Source of the DNA: Planctomycetota bacterium
GTDB taxonomy: Bacteria > Planctomycetota > UBA1135 > GCA-002686595
Direction: 5' to 3'
Length of the DNA: 64,000 nucleotides
NCBI GenBank assembly: GCA_012959525.1
Contig: DUDB01000026.1
Location: 61,349 to 125,348 of the forward strand
A program made the position numbers and the translations under genes. Of the stretch, positions 26,111-34,746 are shown piece by piece (positions within the stretch are counted from its first letter, which is position 1; each line of letters begins with the position of its first letter). A model generated the notes under the pieces. The model was not told where the DNA came from. It saw only the letters and a list, made by a program, of their open reading frames with translations, and searched no databases.

Positions 26111-27235
26111 ATGCGCGCTCCCAAACCCGGCCCCTTAGCCCACCCCTGCCTGTCCCTGATCCTTCTTTGCTCCCTTGTCGCCCCCGAAACAAGGGCCAAC
26201 GAGAGCCGGACATCGGACCTCAGCGCACCCTGCCTGGTGCACTGGCAGCGCAAGACCTTCGAGCCGGGTCAATGGCCCGTGGAGTTGCCGGCAGAGGGCC
26301 AGGCTCTCATCTCTTCCTGGCGCGGTTGGGCCCAGGAGATGGGCTATCGCATGGACTTCGATCCTGACATGCGCGTCATGACCCTCTCTGGCACCGAGCG
26401 CAATCGCTCCGTCTGCAAGGAGGACAAGTTGGTGAAGCGCACGCTCCAGGCCTTTGACCTCCGCCTACCGGCCCCCGAGTCGGCCCGAGGAGGCTCCGAT
26501 GAAGGCCTGATCGAGAAACGACAAGAAGCACCCGTGGCCCTGCTGCGCCTGCAAAGTCGGGCGGACTATCTGACCGTGCTCGCTTTTCTCAAGGTCACGC
26601 ATCCCGAGCTGGAATCCTGGGCGCAGGACATGGAGTCCCGTTCCGGGTTCATCCTGGCCGAGCCCCTGTGCGCAGCCTGGATAGAAAATGGTGTCGATCA
26701 GGACGGCTATCGCTCGGACAATGAACTGGTGCACAGGCTGGCATCGGGCCTGTGCCAGTCACGCTTCGGAACAGTCCCCCACTGGCTTGAGCGGGGAGTG
26801 GCTTGGGACGTGGAGTTCGAAGTCCAAAACTCCGTCCACTGTTTCCCGGACCGCTCGGGCGACTTCGACAACGACCAGCACAAGCAATGGGAGCAGGATC
26901 TGAAGAATCTGTGGGCCAACCGCACGAATTCCGCCCTGGCGCTTGAGGATATGAGCCTGTGGGAGCCCGGCACCTACGACGAGACCTACGCAGGCATGTC
27001 CTGGGCTCTGGTGCGCTTCCTTCATGAGTACCGCGAGGACTCTCTGTCCCCGATCCTGCACGACCTGGGGGTCTATGAGGCGAACCAGACCCGCGAGTCG
27101 GGGGCATCGGGAAGGAGGATCGCCACGCCGGCCATGGTCACTGAGAGCGTCTTGCGACGCTACGCAGGAAACGAGGCCCTAGCCGAGGTGACCGAGTTCT
27201 TCCAGCGCGGGAATCGCTACTACCCGAGTCGCTGA
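26111..27235 (+). CDS. Secreted pseudo-peptidase of the gluzincin (peptidase MA-like) type
   Basis: A 374-residue protein with a signal peptide (residues ~8-30, ending E-T-R-A-N). Around residue 200 the sequence reads D-N-E-L-V-H-R-L-A, then 16 residues later H-W-L-E-R-G-V-A-W. In the peptidase MA-like family these are H-E-x-x-H and W-L-x-E-G-x-A. Here the first zinc His is Asn204, while His208 and the Glu227 position are kept. Zinc binding and catalysis are therefore likely lost and the protein may have kept a binding role. It follows recQ after 230 bases with no recognised feature; the carboxypeptidase-regulatory protein starts 51 bases downstream. Confidence 0.6.
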   Translation: MRAPKPGPLAHPCLSLILLCSLVAPETRANESRTSDLSAPCLVHWQRKTFEPGQWPVELPAEGQALISSWRGWAQEMGYRMDFDPDMRVMTLSGTERNRSVCKEDKLVKRTLQAFDLRLPAPESARGGSDEGLIEKRQEAPVALLRLQSRADYLTVLAFLKVTHPELESWAQDMESRSGFILAEPLCAAWIENGVDQDGYRSDNELVHRLASGLCQSRFGTVPHWLERGVAWDVEFEVQNSVHCFPDRSGDFDNDQHKQWEQDLKNLWANRTNSALALEDMSLWEPGTYDETYAGMSWALVRFLHEYREDSLSPILHDLGVYEANQTRESGASGRRIATPAMVTESVLRRYAGNEALAEVTEFFQRGNRYYPSR

Positions 27236-27285
27236 TCGTCAGGGCACATCCGGTCTTCCTCAGCCCGTTGGGCTAAGATGATCGG

Positions 27286-29412
27286 GTGCGCGCTCCGCTT
27301 CTCTTGGTTCTGGTCGGGCTGGCGGCCCTGGTGGCCTGCGGGCTTCTCTGGCTCGGCCGCGGCGAGCCGGGTCCCCTCCCGGCGCCCGGCCCCATGGAGC
27401 CATCCGCAGACCCCGGACAGGCTGTGGACGCCCAGCTGACGCTGCCGACGTCCGACCTGCAAGCGACCGACATCGGTGGCCAACGCGAGAATATCCCAGC
27501 CGAGCTCTCTGTAGCCGAACAGATCCCTCCGCGCGATGCAGTGGGTGACCTGGCCCTGACGCTGCGCGTTCGGGATGACCGAGGCGTGCCGGTTGAGTTG
27601 ATCCTGCTCCACGCCTACCACACGCCCCCACCCCTTGAGGATGGCACCCAACTCAGCACTGTTCACATGGCACGCTCAGTGGGAGAGGCTTCCGGAATTT
27701 TTGAGGTGACGGGCTTTTGCGAAGGTGAGTGGAGACTAATCCTTAGCGCGCCGGCCTTCGGCTGGCGCCGAGGCCGGGGACGCAAGATGGTTGAGGTCCT
27801 GCTGCCACACGGCCCGGGAATCCTCGACGTCGCCCTGCCGCGCCCAGGCCTTGTGCGAGGCCAAGTCCTTGATGCCGATGGTCTTCCCCTGGAGGGCATC
27901 CGGGTCCTGGCCAATCTCAACGAGAGTGAGCGCTCCGACGAGTACGGCGAGTTCGAGTTCTCCTCCCTGGCCTCCGGCCCCGTGACCTTGAAGGCCTCAC
28001 GGGGGCCGGCCAGAGCGGAGACGGAGCTAAACCTGCTCCCTGGCGCTGAACTGCGCGACGTGATCATCCGCTTCCCGGCTGCGGGGCGCATCAATGGTTG
28101 GGTGTTCACTGCCCAGAACGAGGCTGCGGCCGGGATCGACGTCGTGCTCCTGTCAGGCAAAGACAAGCTGGCCAGCACACGCACGGACGAATTCGGAGAG
28201 TTCATCTTCGAGCCGGTGCTTCCTGGTGATTACCTGGTCGCCGCCATCTACATGGACCTCTCCGAGGATTCGGGTCCTGATTTCTGGGAGAGGCTGCACA
28301 CCCAGAAGGTCACCGTCCAAGCTGGAGAGACCGCGGAAGTCACGATGCAGATCGTCCAACCGACGTCCCCGGTGCGCATCTTCGGCACCGTCACGATGGC
28401 TGGGGAACCCGTGGCCCACGGCCACCTGTACGCCATCTCCGAGGGAGGGCCGGCCCTCGAGAAGGCACGCTACGCCGTCCTCGGTGAGGACGGTTCCTAT
28501 TCCATGGAGCTCGTCTCACCCGGTCCCGTGATTTTCTACCAGAGGACCTCCTCGCCGCCCGTTTCGGTGGCGGACGTGCCTGCGGTCGCCGAGTACCGGC
28601 ACGACATCACCCTTCCCACGGGGTCCATCATCGCCATGGTCAAGGGCGGGGAGCCGCCCGTGGTTGTTCGGCTGCACGCAGTCGAGAGTCTGCCGGTCGA
28701 TTGGGGGCGCAACAGCAGCTCCATTCGCACCACCGACTCCAAGGCCACGTTCACCCAGGTCATGCCGGGCCGGTTCGCACTCACCGCCCGTGACGATACC
28801 GGGCGAGTGGCCTCCCCCCATGAAGTGGTGCTGAGCGCAGGCCAGGAGCAGACCGTGACCCTGGCGTTCACGGCAACGGCCCGTGTGTCGGGAACGCTCG
28901 TCGACCAAGAGGGGCAGCCGGTGCCCGAGGCAACCGTCGCGGCCCTTGCGGAACACGCGGTCCCGGCCGGCAGCACGCGCACTGACGCACAGGGACGATT
29001 CACGCTGGGAAACCTCGCGCCGGGCAACATCACCATCCTTGCGAGCAAGGGTCAGCAGTGCTGCACACATTCATGCCGCTTGGCGGAAGGCGCCGGGACC
29101 AACCTTGAACTCGTGCTGGTCGAAGGGGGAAGCGTACTCGTCCGGGTCGTCGACAGCGCTGGCCGGGCCCAGGGTGCCAGCGTGCGACTCCTGGACGCAG
29201 CGCAGCGAGAGTACGTCCCGCTGTCCACATCGGATTCCTACTCCTCGACCGTTGAGCACTTGGAGGAGGTGCAGATCTCCAGGTCCAGCTTCGACGCCCT
29301 GCCCCCCGGCCCCTACACCATCCGAGCGAGAACCCTCGCGGGCGGCGTGTCCGAGGGAAGCGTTCTGATCGAAGCGGGTGAACGCAAGATCAAGACGATC
29401 GTCACCGACTAA
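27286..29412 (+). CDS. Membrane-anchored protein with multiple carboxypeptidase-regulatory-like domains
   Basis: A 708-residue protein from GTG 27286. Residues 4-22 form a hydrophobic anchor (L-L-L-V-L-V-G-L-A-A-L-V-A-C-G-L-L-W-L). At least four beta-sandwich modules follow, recognisable by V-R-G-Q-V-L-D-A-D-G-L-P-L-E-G-I-R-V, G-R-I-N-G-W-V-F-T and V-S-G-T-L-V-D-Q-E-G-Q-P-V-P-E-A-T-V, each ended by a turn with G-x-F or G-E-F. This is the CarboxypepD_reg/CNA-B-like fold used as a spacer in extracytoplasmic proteins. No catalytic residues are seen. Its stop overlaps the stop of the convergent pseudouridine synthase gene by 4 bases. Confidence 0.82.
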   Translation: MRAPLLLVLVGLAALVACGLLWLGRGEPGPLPAPGPMEPSADPGQAVDAQLTLPTSDLQATDIGGQRENIPAELSVAEQIPPRDAVGDLALTLRVRDDRGVPVELILLHAYHTPPPLEDGTQLSTVHMARSVGEASGIFEVTGFCEGEWRLILSAPAFGWRRGRGRKMVEVLLPHGPGILDVALPRPGLVRGQVLDADGLPLEGIRVLANLNESERSDEYGEFEFSSLASGPVTLKASRGPARAETELNLLPGAELRDVIIRFPAAGRINGWVFTAQNEAAAGIDVVLLSGKDKLASTRTDEFGEFIFEPVLPGDYLVAAIYMDLSEDSGPDFWERLHTQKVTVQAGETAEVTMQIVQPTSPVRIFGTVTMAGEPVAHGHLYAISEGGPALEKARYAVLGEDGSYSMELVSPGPVIFYQRTSSPPVSVADVPAVAEYRHDITLPTGSIIAMVKGGEPPVVVRLHAVESLPVDWGRNSSSIRTTDSKATFTQVMPGRFALTARDDTGRVASPHEVVLSAGQEQTVTLAFTATARVSGTLVDQEGQPVPEATVAALAEHAVPAGSTRTDAQGRFTLGNLAPGNITILASKGQQCCTHSCRLAEGAGTNLELVLVEGGSVLVRVVDSAGRAQGASVRLLDAAQREYVPLSTSDSYSSTVEHLEEVQISRSSFDALPPGPYTIRARTLAGGVSEGSVLIEAGERKIKTIVTD

Positions 29413-30380
29413 GAGCGAGCGCGCTCACGCAGGTACTCCAGCAGGCTACTCATGTCCTCGGGCATCGGAGCCTCGAAGGTCACTTCCTCACCCGATCCCG
29501 GATGGGTCAGGACGAGGCGCGCTGCGTGAAGCGCCTGACGGCCCATAGCGGGTGCGTCCTCAGGAAGCGGAACGGGCAGCGCACCGGGATGTCGGTACAC
29601 ACGGTCCCCCACGATCGGGTGTCCGAGGTGGGTCAGGTGAACGCGCAGCTGGTGGGTGCGCCCGGTCTTGGGATGGGCCGCAATGAATGAGAACCCACTC
29701 AGGCGCTCGCGCACCTCGACCAGAGTGGCCGCCTCCCGACCCTCCCCCTCATCCGTGACGCGGTAGCGGTCTCGCCGGCGCTGGTCGATCCCAATGGCCC
29801 CGCGCACCCACTCGTTATCGAAGCGGGGCTCCCCGTGGCACAAGGCAAGGTAGGTCTTGTGCACACGCCGCTCCTTGAACTGCAGCTTGAGATCGTCGAG
29901 GGCCTCGGGGGTGCGACCGAGAACCATGACTCCGCTGGTCAGCCGATCAAGACGGTGGACGATCCCTCCACGCCCCTCGCCCTGAACCTCGGGCAGATCG
30001 CCGAAACGTTCCTGGGCTAGGTCGGACACGGTACCTCCGGCAACCCGGTCCGTGGGATGCACCAGCAGCCCGGCGGGCTTGTGGATGACGATCAGATGCT
30101 CGTCGTCATGCAAAACGTCAAGGGTTCGGATGGGGCGCCCTGCGGGAGTAGTGGCCACCTCGACCTCGGGTGCCTCGACGAGAATCTCCTGCCCGCTCTT
30201 CAGGCGCAGACCTGCCCGCGCGACACGCTCTTCGCCCACCCGAACCCGGCCGGCCTTGATCAGGGACTGGATCCGCGAACGGGAGACACCGTCCATACAC
30301 TCCACAAGGAGGAGGTCGAGGCGCTTGCCCTCCGATTCGGGGGCAACACGGAAGGATTGGGCTTCAGATTGGGGCTGCAT
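29409..30380 (-). CDS. RluA-family pseudouridine synthase (RluD type)
   Basis: A 323-residue enzyme from ATG 30380; a GTG at 30425 in frame adds 15 unlikely residues. An N-terminal S4 domain (S-R-S-R-I-Q-S-L-I-K-A-G-R-V-R-V) precedes the catalytic domain, in which G-I-V-H-R-L-D-R-L-T-S-G carries the conserved catalytic Asp. L-H-A-A-R-L near the C-terminus is also typical. The family isomerises uridines in 23S rRNA or tRNA. It is convergent with the 27286 gene and divergent from the REC-HD-GYP gene, with 107 bases between the starts. Confidence 0.93.
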   Translation of the reverse strand: MQPQSEAQSFRVAPESEGKRLDLLLVECMDGVSRSRIQSLIKAGRVRVGEERVARAGLRLKSGQEILVEAPEVEVATTPAGRPIRTLDVLHDDEHLIVIHKPAGLLVHPTDRVAGGTVSDLAQERFGDLPEVQGEGRGGIVHRLDRLTSGVMVLGRTPEALDDLKLQFKERRVHKTYLALCHGEPRFDNEWVRGAIGIDQRRRDRYRVTDEGEGREAATLVEVRERLSGFSFIAAHPKTGRTHQLRVHLTHLGHPIVGDRVYRHPGALPVPLPEDAPAMGRQALHAARLVLTHPGSGEEVTFEAPMPEDMSSLLEYLRERARS

Positions 30381-30487
30381 GATTGCTTGCTGGGAAGAAG
30401 GAGTCGGGATGATAGGGTAGCCCACTCTGTTTCCACCACCACCGGCTCGCTACAAACCATCGGCCTGCTTCCCACCCCGCCGTAGCC

Positions 30488-31558
30488 ATGCAATCCACCG
30501 CAAAGAAGGTCCTCCTCGTCGATGACGAAATTGGCACCCTTGAGGTGATGGGCACACTCCTTAAGGCCCAAGGCTTCAGCGTGGGTTTTGCCGCTTCTTC
30601 ACGCGATGCCAAACGGCAGCTGGAGGCCACCCCCTTCGACGCTGTCGTCAGCGACGTGATGTTTGACGGTCACCCGGAGGGCGCCCAGATCCCGGCCATG
30701 ACACGGGAGGTGCGACCCGAGGCCATCGTGATCCTGATGACCGGCTATCCGCAAATTGACGGGGCCGTGGCCGCCATCAAGGACGGCGCAGTGGACTACC
30801 TTCAGAAGCCTGTGGACTCCTCGGTACTGGGCGCCACCATCCACCGCGCCCTGCGTGAGCGCGACCTGCGGGACCTGCGGGACCATCAGGAGGAATTCAC
30901 ATTCCAGAGCATGGTGGACATTCTCTCGGATCTGGTCTCCCAGACCATCGAGCGGGTAGACCCCTACACCGCCGGCCACGGAGAACGCACGCGCAAGTAC
31001 TGCCGCGAAATCGCCGGTGGCATGGGACTTGACCAGGTCACCACCGAGCGCCTGGAGTTGGCCGCCATCGCCCACGACTACGGGAAGATCTACCTGGACG
31101 ACCTAGGCTTCTTGACCAAGAAGGGACCGCTAACCTCGACGGAGTACAAGGAGGTACAACGTCACCCAGAAGTGGGCGCCACCAAGCTCGGCAACCACCG
31201 CGAGCTGAAGGACGTTTGCCGCTTCGTGGCCGAACACCACGAGCGCTGGGACGGCGCCGGCTACCCCCTGCGCTTGAAGGGCAAGGAAATTTCCGCTGCC
31301 GGACGCATCCTGGGCGTGGTCGAGGTATTCGACTCGGTGACCACAAAGCGCTCCTACAAGAACCCCTGGAGCCTGGACAAGACCATCGACTTCTTCGAGG
31401 CCCAGTCGGGAAAGGCCTTCGAGCCCGAGGTGCTCGACATCTTCCTGCGCCAGCTCGAAACCCAGGGCGCCACCTGGCTGAATGCCCCGCAGCGGGATCT
31501 GGAGGCTGCGGGAATCACCCCCGCCGTTGACGCCGTAGACGGCGCCCTTCAGACCTGA
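30488..31558 (+). CDS. Response regulator with HD-GYP c-di-GMP phosphodiesterase domain
   Basis: A 356-residue two-domain protein. The receiver domain (residues ~6-120) has the acidic pair V-D-D-E, phospho-acceptor Asp in V-V-S-D-V-M, the Thr of L-M-T-G-Y and Lys of L-Q-K-P. The output domain (~150-330) is HD-GYP: the metal site H-D-Y-G-K, then H-H-E-R-W-D-G-A-G-Y-P. HD-GYP proteins hydrolyse c-di-GMP to pGpG or GMP, so this should lower c-di-GMP on phosphorylation. No cognate kinase is adjacent. The Ile usually found in H-D-I-G-K is Tyr here. A degenerate GGDEF protein is encoded elsewhere in the window (14195). Confidence 0.95.
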   Translation: MQSTAKKVLLVDDEIGTLEVMGTLLKAQGFSVGFAASSRDAKRQLEATPFDAVVSDVMFDGHPEGAQIPAMTREVRPEAIVILMTGYPQIDGAVAAIKDGAVDYLQKPVDSSVLGATIHRALRERDLRDLRDHQEEFTFQSMVDILSDLVSQTIERVDPYTAGHGERTRKYCREIAGGMGLDQVTTERLELAAIAHDYGKIYLDDLGFLTKKGPLTSTEYKEVQRHPEVGATKLGNHRELKDVCRFVAEHHERWDGAGYPLRLKGKEISAAGRILGVVEVFDSVTTKRSYKNPWSLDKTIDFFEAQSGKAFEPEVLDIFLRQLETQGATWLNAPQRDLEAAGITPAVDAVDGALQT

Positions 31559-31776
31559 TCTACAGGCCCGCAGGGGGTGGCCTAGCTGCAGATCGGTGCC
31601 GATCTTGCGCCACGCGTGGTGGGCGCTATCCTTGTTGCCCCATTGCTTGTGTTACGTGCCCCCATCGGGGGGGTAGTGCACACTGAATGGCACCATCCCC
31701 CGATTTCAGCGGCGGTTGGTGCCCACTTTCGGCCCCAGTCCCTGCCCCGGCCCCTCCTAGACCACTCGCGCTGCCC

Positions 31777-33498
31777 ATGCTGCTCCATCCTACGCTCCTC
31801 TCGATTGTCCTGTCCGCTTCCTCCCTAGTCCTCGGTTCGGATCCGGCGGACCTTCAAGGGGCAGAGTCCCTGACTCCCCCAGGCCTCTTGGAATTGGCCG
31901 GCGGCACGACCGTTGTGGGATCAACACCCAAGGAGATTCAGTCCCTGGTGGACAGTATCCCCGGTGCGGCGAGCGCCCTGCGAGTCCTGGATGCCGAGAC
32001 ACCCCAGCGGCGAGTCGCGGTGCCCAAGTTCTACTACGGCGTGACGGAGGTCACCCACGAGCAGTACGCCGCCTTCTCGCGCGCCACCGGCTACCGTCCC
32101 TTGCAGGACTGGGGTGCCGCGGCCATCGAAGCGGGGCGCCTGGCTTGGTTCGAAGAGATGAACACGATCAACGAGCAGCGCAGAGCGGAAGGCAAATCCG
32201 TCCTGCGCGAAAAGTTTGACACCGCGGCCTGGTGGGAGGAGAACTGGCAGGATTCGGGTTGGAACGTACCCGACGACATCAAGCTCATGCCGGTAACCCA
32301 CGTGAATTTCGCCGACGCCGAGGCCTACTGCGCATGGGCCGGAGTGCGACTGCCCACGGAGGTTGAATATCAGCACGCCGTACGCGGCTCGGGCAAGGAT
32401 CCCTACCCCTGGGGTGAGGACTGGGAGACTGGCAAGTACTGCGGCACGAGCGAAGTGCGGGGACACGCCAAACCCTATCAGGTCGCCCACTTCGAGGAGG
32501 GCAAGTCCAAGGAGGGTCTCTACGAGTTGTCCGGCAACGTCTGGGAGTGGACTTCGAGCCCCTACCTCGCCCCTGAGAAATTCAAGAAGAACACGTACAA
32601 GGTGGAAGGCAAGAAGAAGGTGTGCTCCCCGCTCTGGAATGGCAACAAGCGCATCGTGGTCGGAGGCTCCTTCCAGAACCCGCGCTTTGCAGCCCGCTGT
32701 ACCGTACGCCGCGCTACGCCTCGAGATGAGGTCACCAACGCCATGGGCTTCCGCATCGCGGCCTCGACCGACCCAGGCAAGGACATGGCCAACGCGCTCT
32801 TCAACTCGCACCTCAAGCACTCCGACTTCAGACCCAGCGGCGTCACCTACGCCCCGGATCAGGTGCTCGCCAAGGATCGCTGGATTGCGGAGACGGCCGG
32901 CGAGGGTGCCCCGGAGAACTACGGAGTCATCGGGGACTACCAGTACATCCTGTTCGTGCCCCTAGATGAGCTTGAAGAGACCCAGGACGCCAGCCTCCGG
33001 CGTGACAGCCTGAGCGTCCCCGCCCCGCTGGGCTTCCTCAGCATCAAGGAGCCCATGCTCAAGCCCGCCCTGGCGCCGGGCAACTACTTCCTGTACTTCC
33101 GCGCCGCGGGAGAGGTTCCGGAGCCGAAGGCCGAGGAGGGCGAGGAAGGAGAGGCGGAAGCTGAACCTGATACGCCCGTCCTGGATTCCTTGCTTGAGGG
33201 TCTGGACCTGGACGTGGACAACCTGCTGATGGTCGATGCGCAGACGGGCGAGCGCGCGGCGGGATTCGAGATCCCTGGCCTGGCTTTTGGCAAGGGCGAT
33301 GCCGGCGGCGGCTGGTCCAAGATCGTCAAGACTCACAAGGAGATCGACCCGAACAACCCCAAGAAGCAGATCGACGTCTCCGAAGACTGGCTGCGATGCG
33401 ACATCCGCCTGGGCACGAAAATCCGGCGCCGCTCTCTGATCTTCGGCCTGGAAATGATGCCGGACCCTGCTCACTTCACGAGCAAGTGGCGCAAGTAG
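31777..33498 (+). CDS. SUMF1/formylglycine-generating-enzyme-like secreted protein
   Basis: A 573-residue protein from ATG 31777; an upstream in-frame ATG at 31687 would put 30 Pro-rich residues before the signal. Residues 1-22 form a signal peptide. Residues ~75-330 follow the FGE-sulfatase fold: E-V-T-H-E-Q-Y, P-V-T-H-V-N-F-A-D-A-E-A-Y-C-A-W, R-L-P-T-E-V-E-Y-Q, G-N-V-W-E-W and G-G-S-F. The redox Cys pair of true formylglycine generators is not present; only one Cys lies near the equivalent site (A-A-R-C-T-V-R-R). The last ~240 residues are an added domain with an acidic Glu-rich loop (~450-465). It is more likely a binding or lyase-type SUMF1 relative than a sulfatase activator. The proteasome-like gene follows after 29 bases. 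Confidence 0.83.
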   Translation: MLLHPTLLSIVLSASSLVLGSDPADLQGAESLTPPGLLELAGGTTVVGSTPKEIQSLVDSIPGAASALRVLDAETPQRRVAVPKFYYGVTEVTHEQYAAFSRATGYRPLQDWGAAAIEAGRLAWFEEMNTINEQRRAEGKSVLREKFDTAAWWEENWQDSGWNVPDDIKLMPVTHVNFADAEAYCAWAGVRLPTEVEYQHAVRGSGKDPYPWGEDWETGKYCGTSEVRGHAKPYQVAHFEEGKSKEGLYELSGNVWEWTSSPYLAPEKFKKNTYKVEGKKKVCSPLWNGNKRIVVGGSFQNPRFAARCTVRRATPRDEVTNAMGFRIAASTDPGKDMANALFNSHLKHSDFRPSGVTYAPDQVLAKDRWIAETAGEGAPENYGVIGDYQYILFVPLDELEETQDASLRRDSLSVPAPLGFLSIKEPMLKPALAPGNYFLYFRAAGEVPEPKAEEGEEGEAEAEPDTPVLDSLLEGLDLDVDNLLMVDAQTGERAAGFEIPGLAFGKGDAGGGWSKIVKTHKEIDPNNPKKQIDVSEDWLRCDIRLGTKIRRRSLIFGLEMMPDPAHFTSKWRK

Positions 33499-33527
33499 GC
33501 TCAGGCCCCGACTGACCCACCCACGCC

Positions 33528-34103
33528 ATGACCACGGTCATCGTCACCCGCAAGAACGGGAAGGTCTGCATCGCTGCCGACTCACTCGCCAAGTACGGCA
33601 GCACTATGGAAAGTGCCAGCCTGATCGCCAACAGTGAAAAGCTCGTACAGGTGGGTGATGCCTGGCTCGCACCAACGGGACCGGCGAGCGCACAGTTGGT
33701 CCTGAAGAGCTACTTCGCCGATGAGAAACGGGCCAGAGATTTCTCCAGCGCCCAGGGCATCTTCGAGACCTTCGTGGACATGCAGGGCATCTTGAAGGAC
33801 GACTACTACTTGAACCCCAAGGAAGACGAGCGCGACCCCTTCGACTCCCTGCAGATGGAGATCCTGATCGCCTCCCCTGCGGGCATTTTTGGGGTCTACC
33901 CCCTACGGTCCATTCAGGAGTACACGCGCTACTACGCCTTTGGCAGCGGCGCGGAGTACGCCCTGGGCGCCATGCACAACGCCTACGAAGCCTGCCCGGA
34001 CGCGAGCAGCGTGGCCCAGGCGGGACTGGCAGCGGCCACGGCGCTCGACGACTCCACCGGCCTACCCATCACCCTCCAGGAGATCACTCTGGATCAGGCC
34101 TGA
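33528..34103 (+). CDS. Proteasome-like Ntn hydrolase (HslV/BPH-type)
   Basis: A 191-residue protein whose second residue would be the catalytic Thr after Met removal: M-T-T-V-I-V-T-R-K. The next block, V-C-I-A-A-D-S-L-A-K-Y-G, is the first helix/strand of proteasome beta-type subunits. Near the C-terminus, A-F-G-S-G-A-E-Y-A-L-G-A-M matches the HslV G-S-G-G-x-Y-A motif. The stretch S-S-A-Q-G-I-F-E-T-F and a long D-D-Y-Y-L-N-P-K-E-D-E-R loop resemble the standalone bacterial proteasome homologues (BPH) rather than HslV. No HslU or other AAA+ unfoldase is nearby. It overlaps the tail of the convergent DUF1080 gene by 20 bases. Confidence 0.8.
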   Translation: MTTVIVTRKNGKVCIAADSLAKYGSTMESASLIANSEKLVQVGDAWLAPTGPASAQLVLKSYFADEKRARDFSSAQGIFETFVDMQGILKDDYYLNPKEDERDPFDSLQMEILIASPAGIFGVYPLRSIQEYTRYYAFGSGAEYALGAMHNAYEACPDASSVAQAGLAAATALDDSTGLPITLQEITLDQA

Positions 34104-34746
34104 GCTTGCGGTAGCGCAGGGCGCTGACGCGGCCCGTGGTCAGAAAGGTTGAGATGCCCAAGGGACGGGTGAGCTGCACCTCGGGGCGCAGACTGAACTC
34201 GTGCGCGGCCAGGGCCAGATCCACGATCAGCTCCTCGTCGAGGAAGCAGCGCAGGCGACCGCCGGCCACCCGGATACGGATGCGGTAGTCACGCCCTGTT
34301 TCAAAGTGCACGAAGCGCCGGGTCGAATTGTTCGATGCATCCTCGCCGTCCACGCAGGACAGCCCGGTCAGGGTCCCGCCCCACCCTCCCAGGACAAGCG
34401 TCGCGTGCTGATCCTGTACAGGGAACGTCAGCCCACAGAAGAAGTCCGAACCCGACAGACGTGCGGCCCGGCACTCGAGCTCGTAGTCACGAGTGGGAAA
34501 GGCCCCGGCGTAGGTCACTCCCGTCAGAGGCGAGCCGAAGGGCAGGATGAGAGCCCCGTCTTCGATGCGCACATCACCCTCGCCTCCAAATAAAGTCGGC
34601 TCAAGCGCCCCCAGCCCCCGTCCATCGATGAGCTCCGTCCATGGCCCGGGACGCAGGTCGTCTTCCGTGAGTGGAACGACGGACGGCTCCGGAGATCCTG
34701 CGCAGGCCGCAACGAGTGTCAGGGCAGCTAGCGGCTCGAGCCTCAC
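34084..34746 (-). CDS. DUF1080-like (3-keto-disaccharide hydrolase family) lipoprotein
   Basis: A 220-residue protein from GTG 34746, whose first bases overlap the pepA stop (GTGA), so it is translationally coupled. Residues 1-16 are an export signal with lipobox A-A-C-A-G. The mature domain reads like a concanavalin-type beta-sandwich of the DUF1080 family: L-I-D-G-R-G-L near the start, I-E-D-G-A-L-I-L, Y-E-L-E-C-R-A, and G-L-T-F-P-V. Members of this family are abundant in Planctomycetota and include keto-disaccharide hydrolases, but the link to a peptide-uptake operon is unexplained. Confidence 0.75.
   Translation of the reverse strand: MRLEPLAALTLVAACAGSPEPSVVPLTEDDLRPGPWTELIDGRGLGALEPTLFGGEGDVRIEDGALILPFGSPLTGVTYAGAFPTRDYELECRAARLSGSDFFCGLTFPVQDQHATLVLGGWGGTLTGLSCVDGEDASNNSTRRFVHFETGRDYRIRIRVAGGRLRCFLDEELIVDLALAAHEFSLRPEVQLTRPLGISTFLTTGRVSALRYRKLRPDPE

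Noticed and set aside
31610..31619. CCACGCGTGG palindrome upstream of the SUMF1-like gene
   Set aside because: Single 10-bp palindrome more than 150 bases from the start codon; expected by chance in GC-rich DNA.
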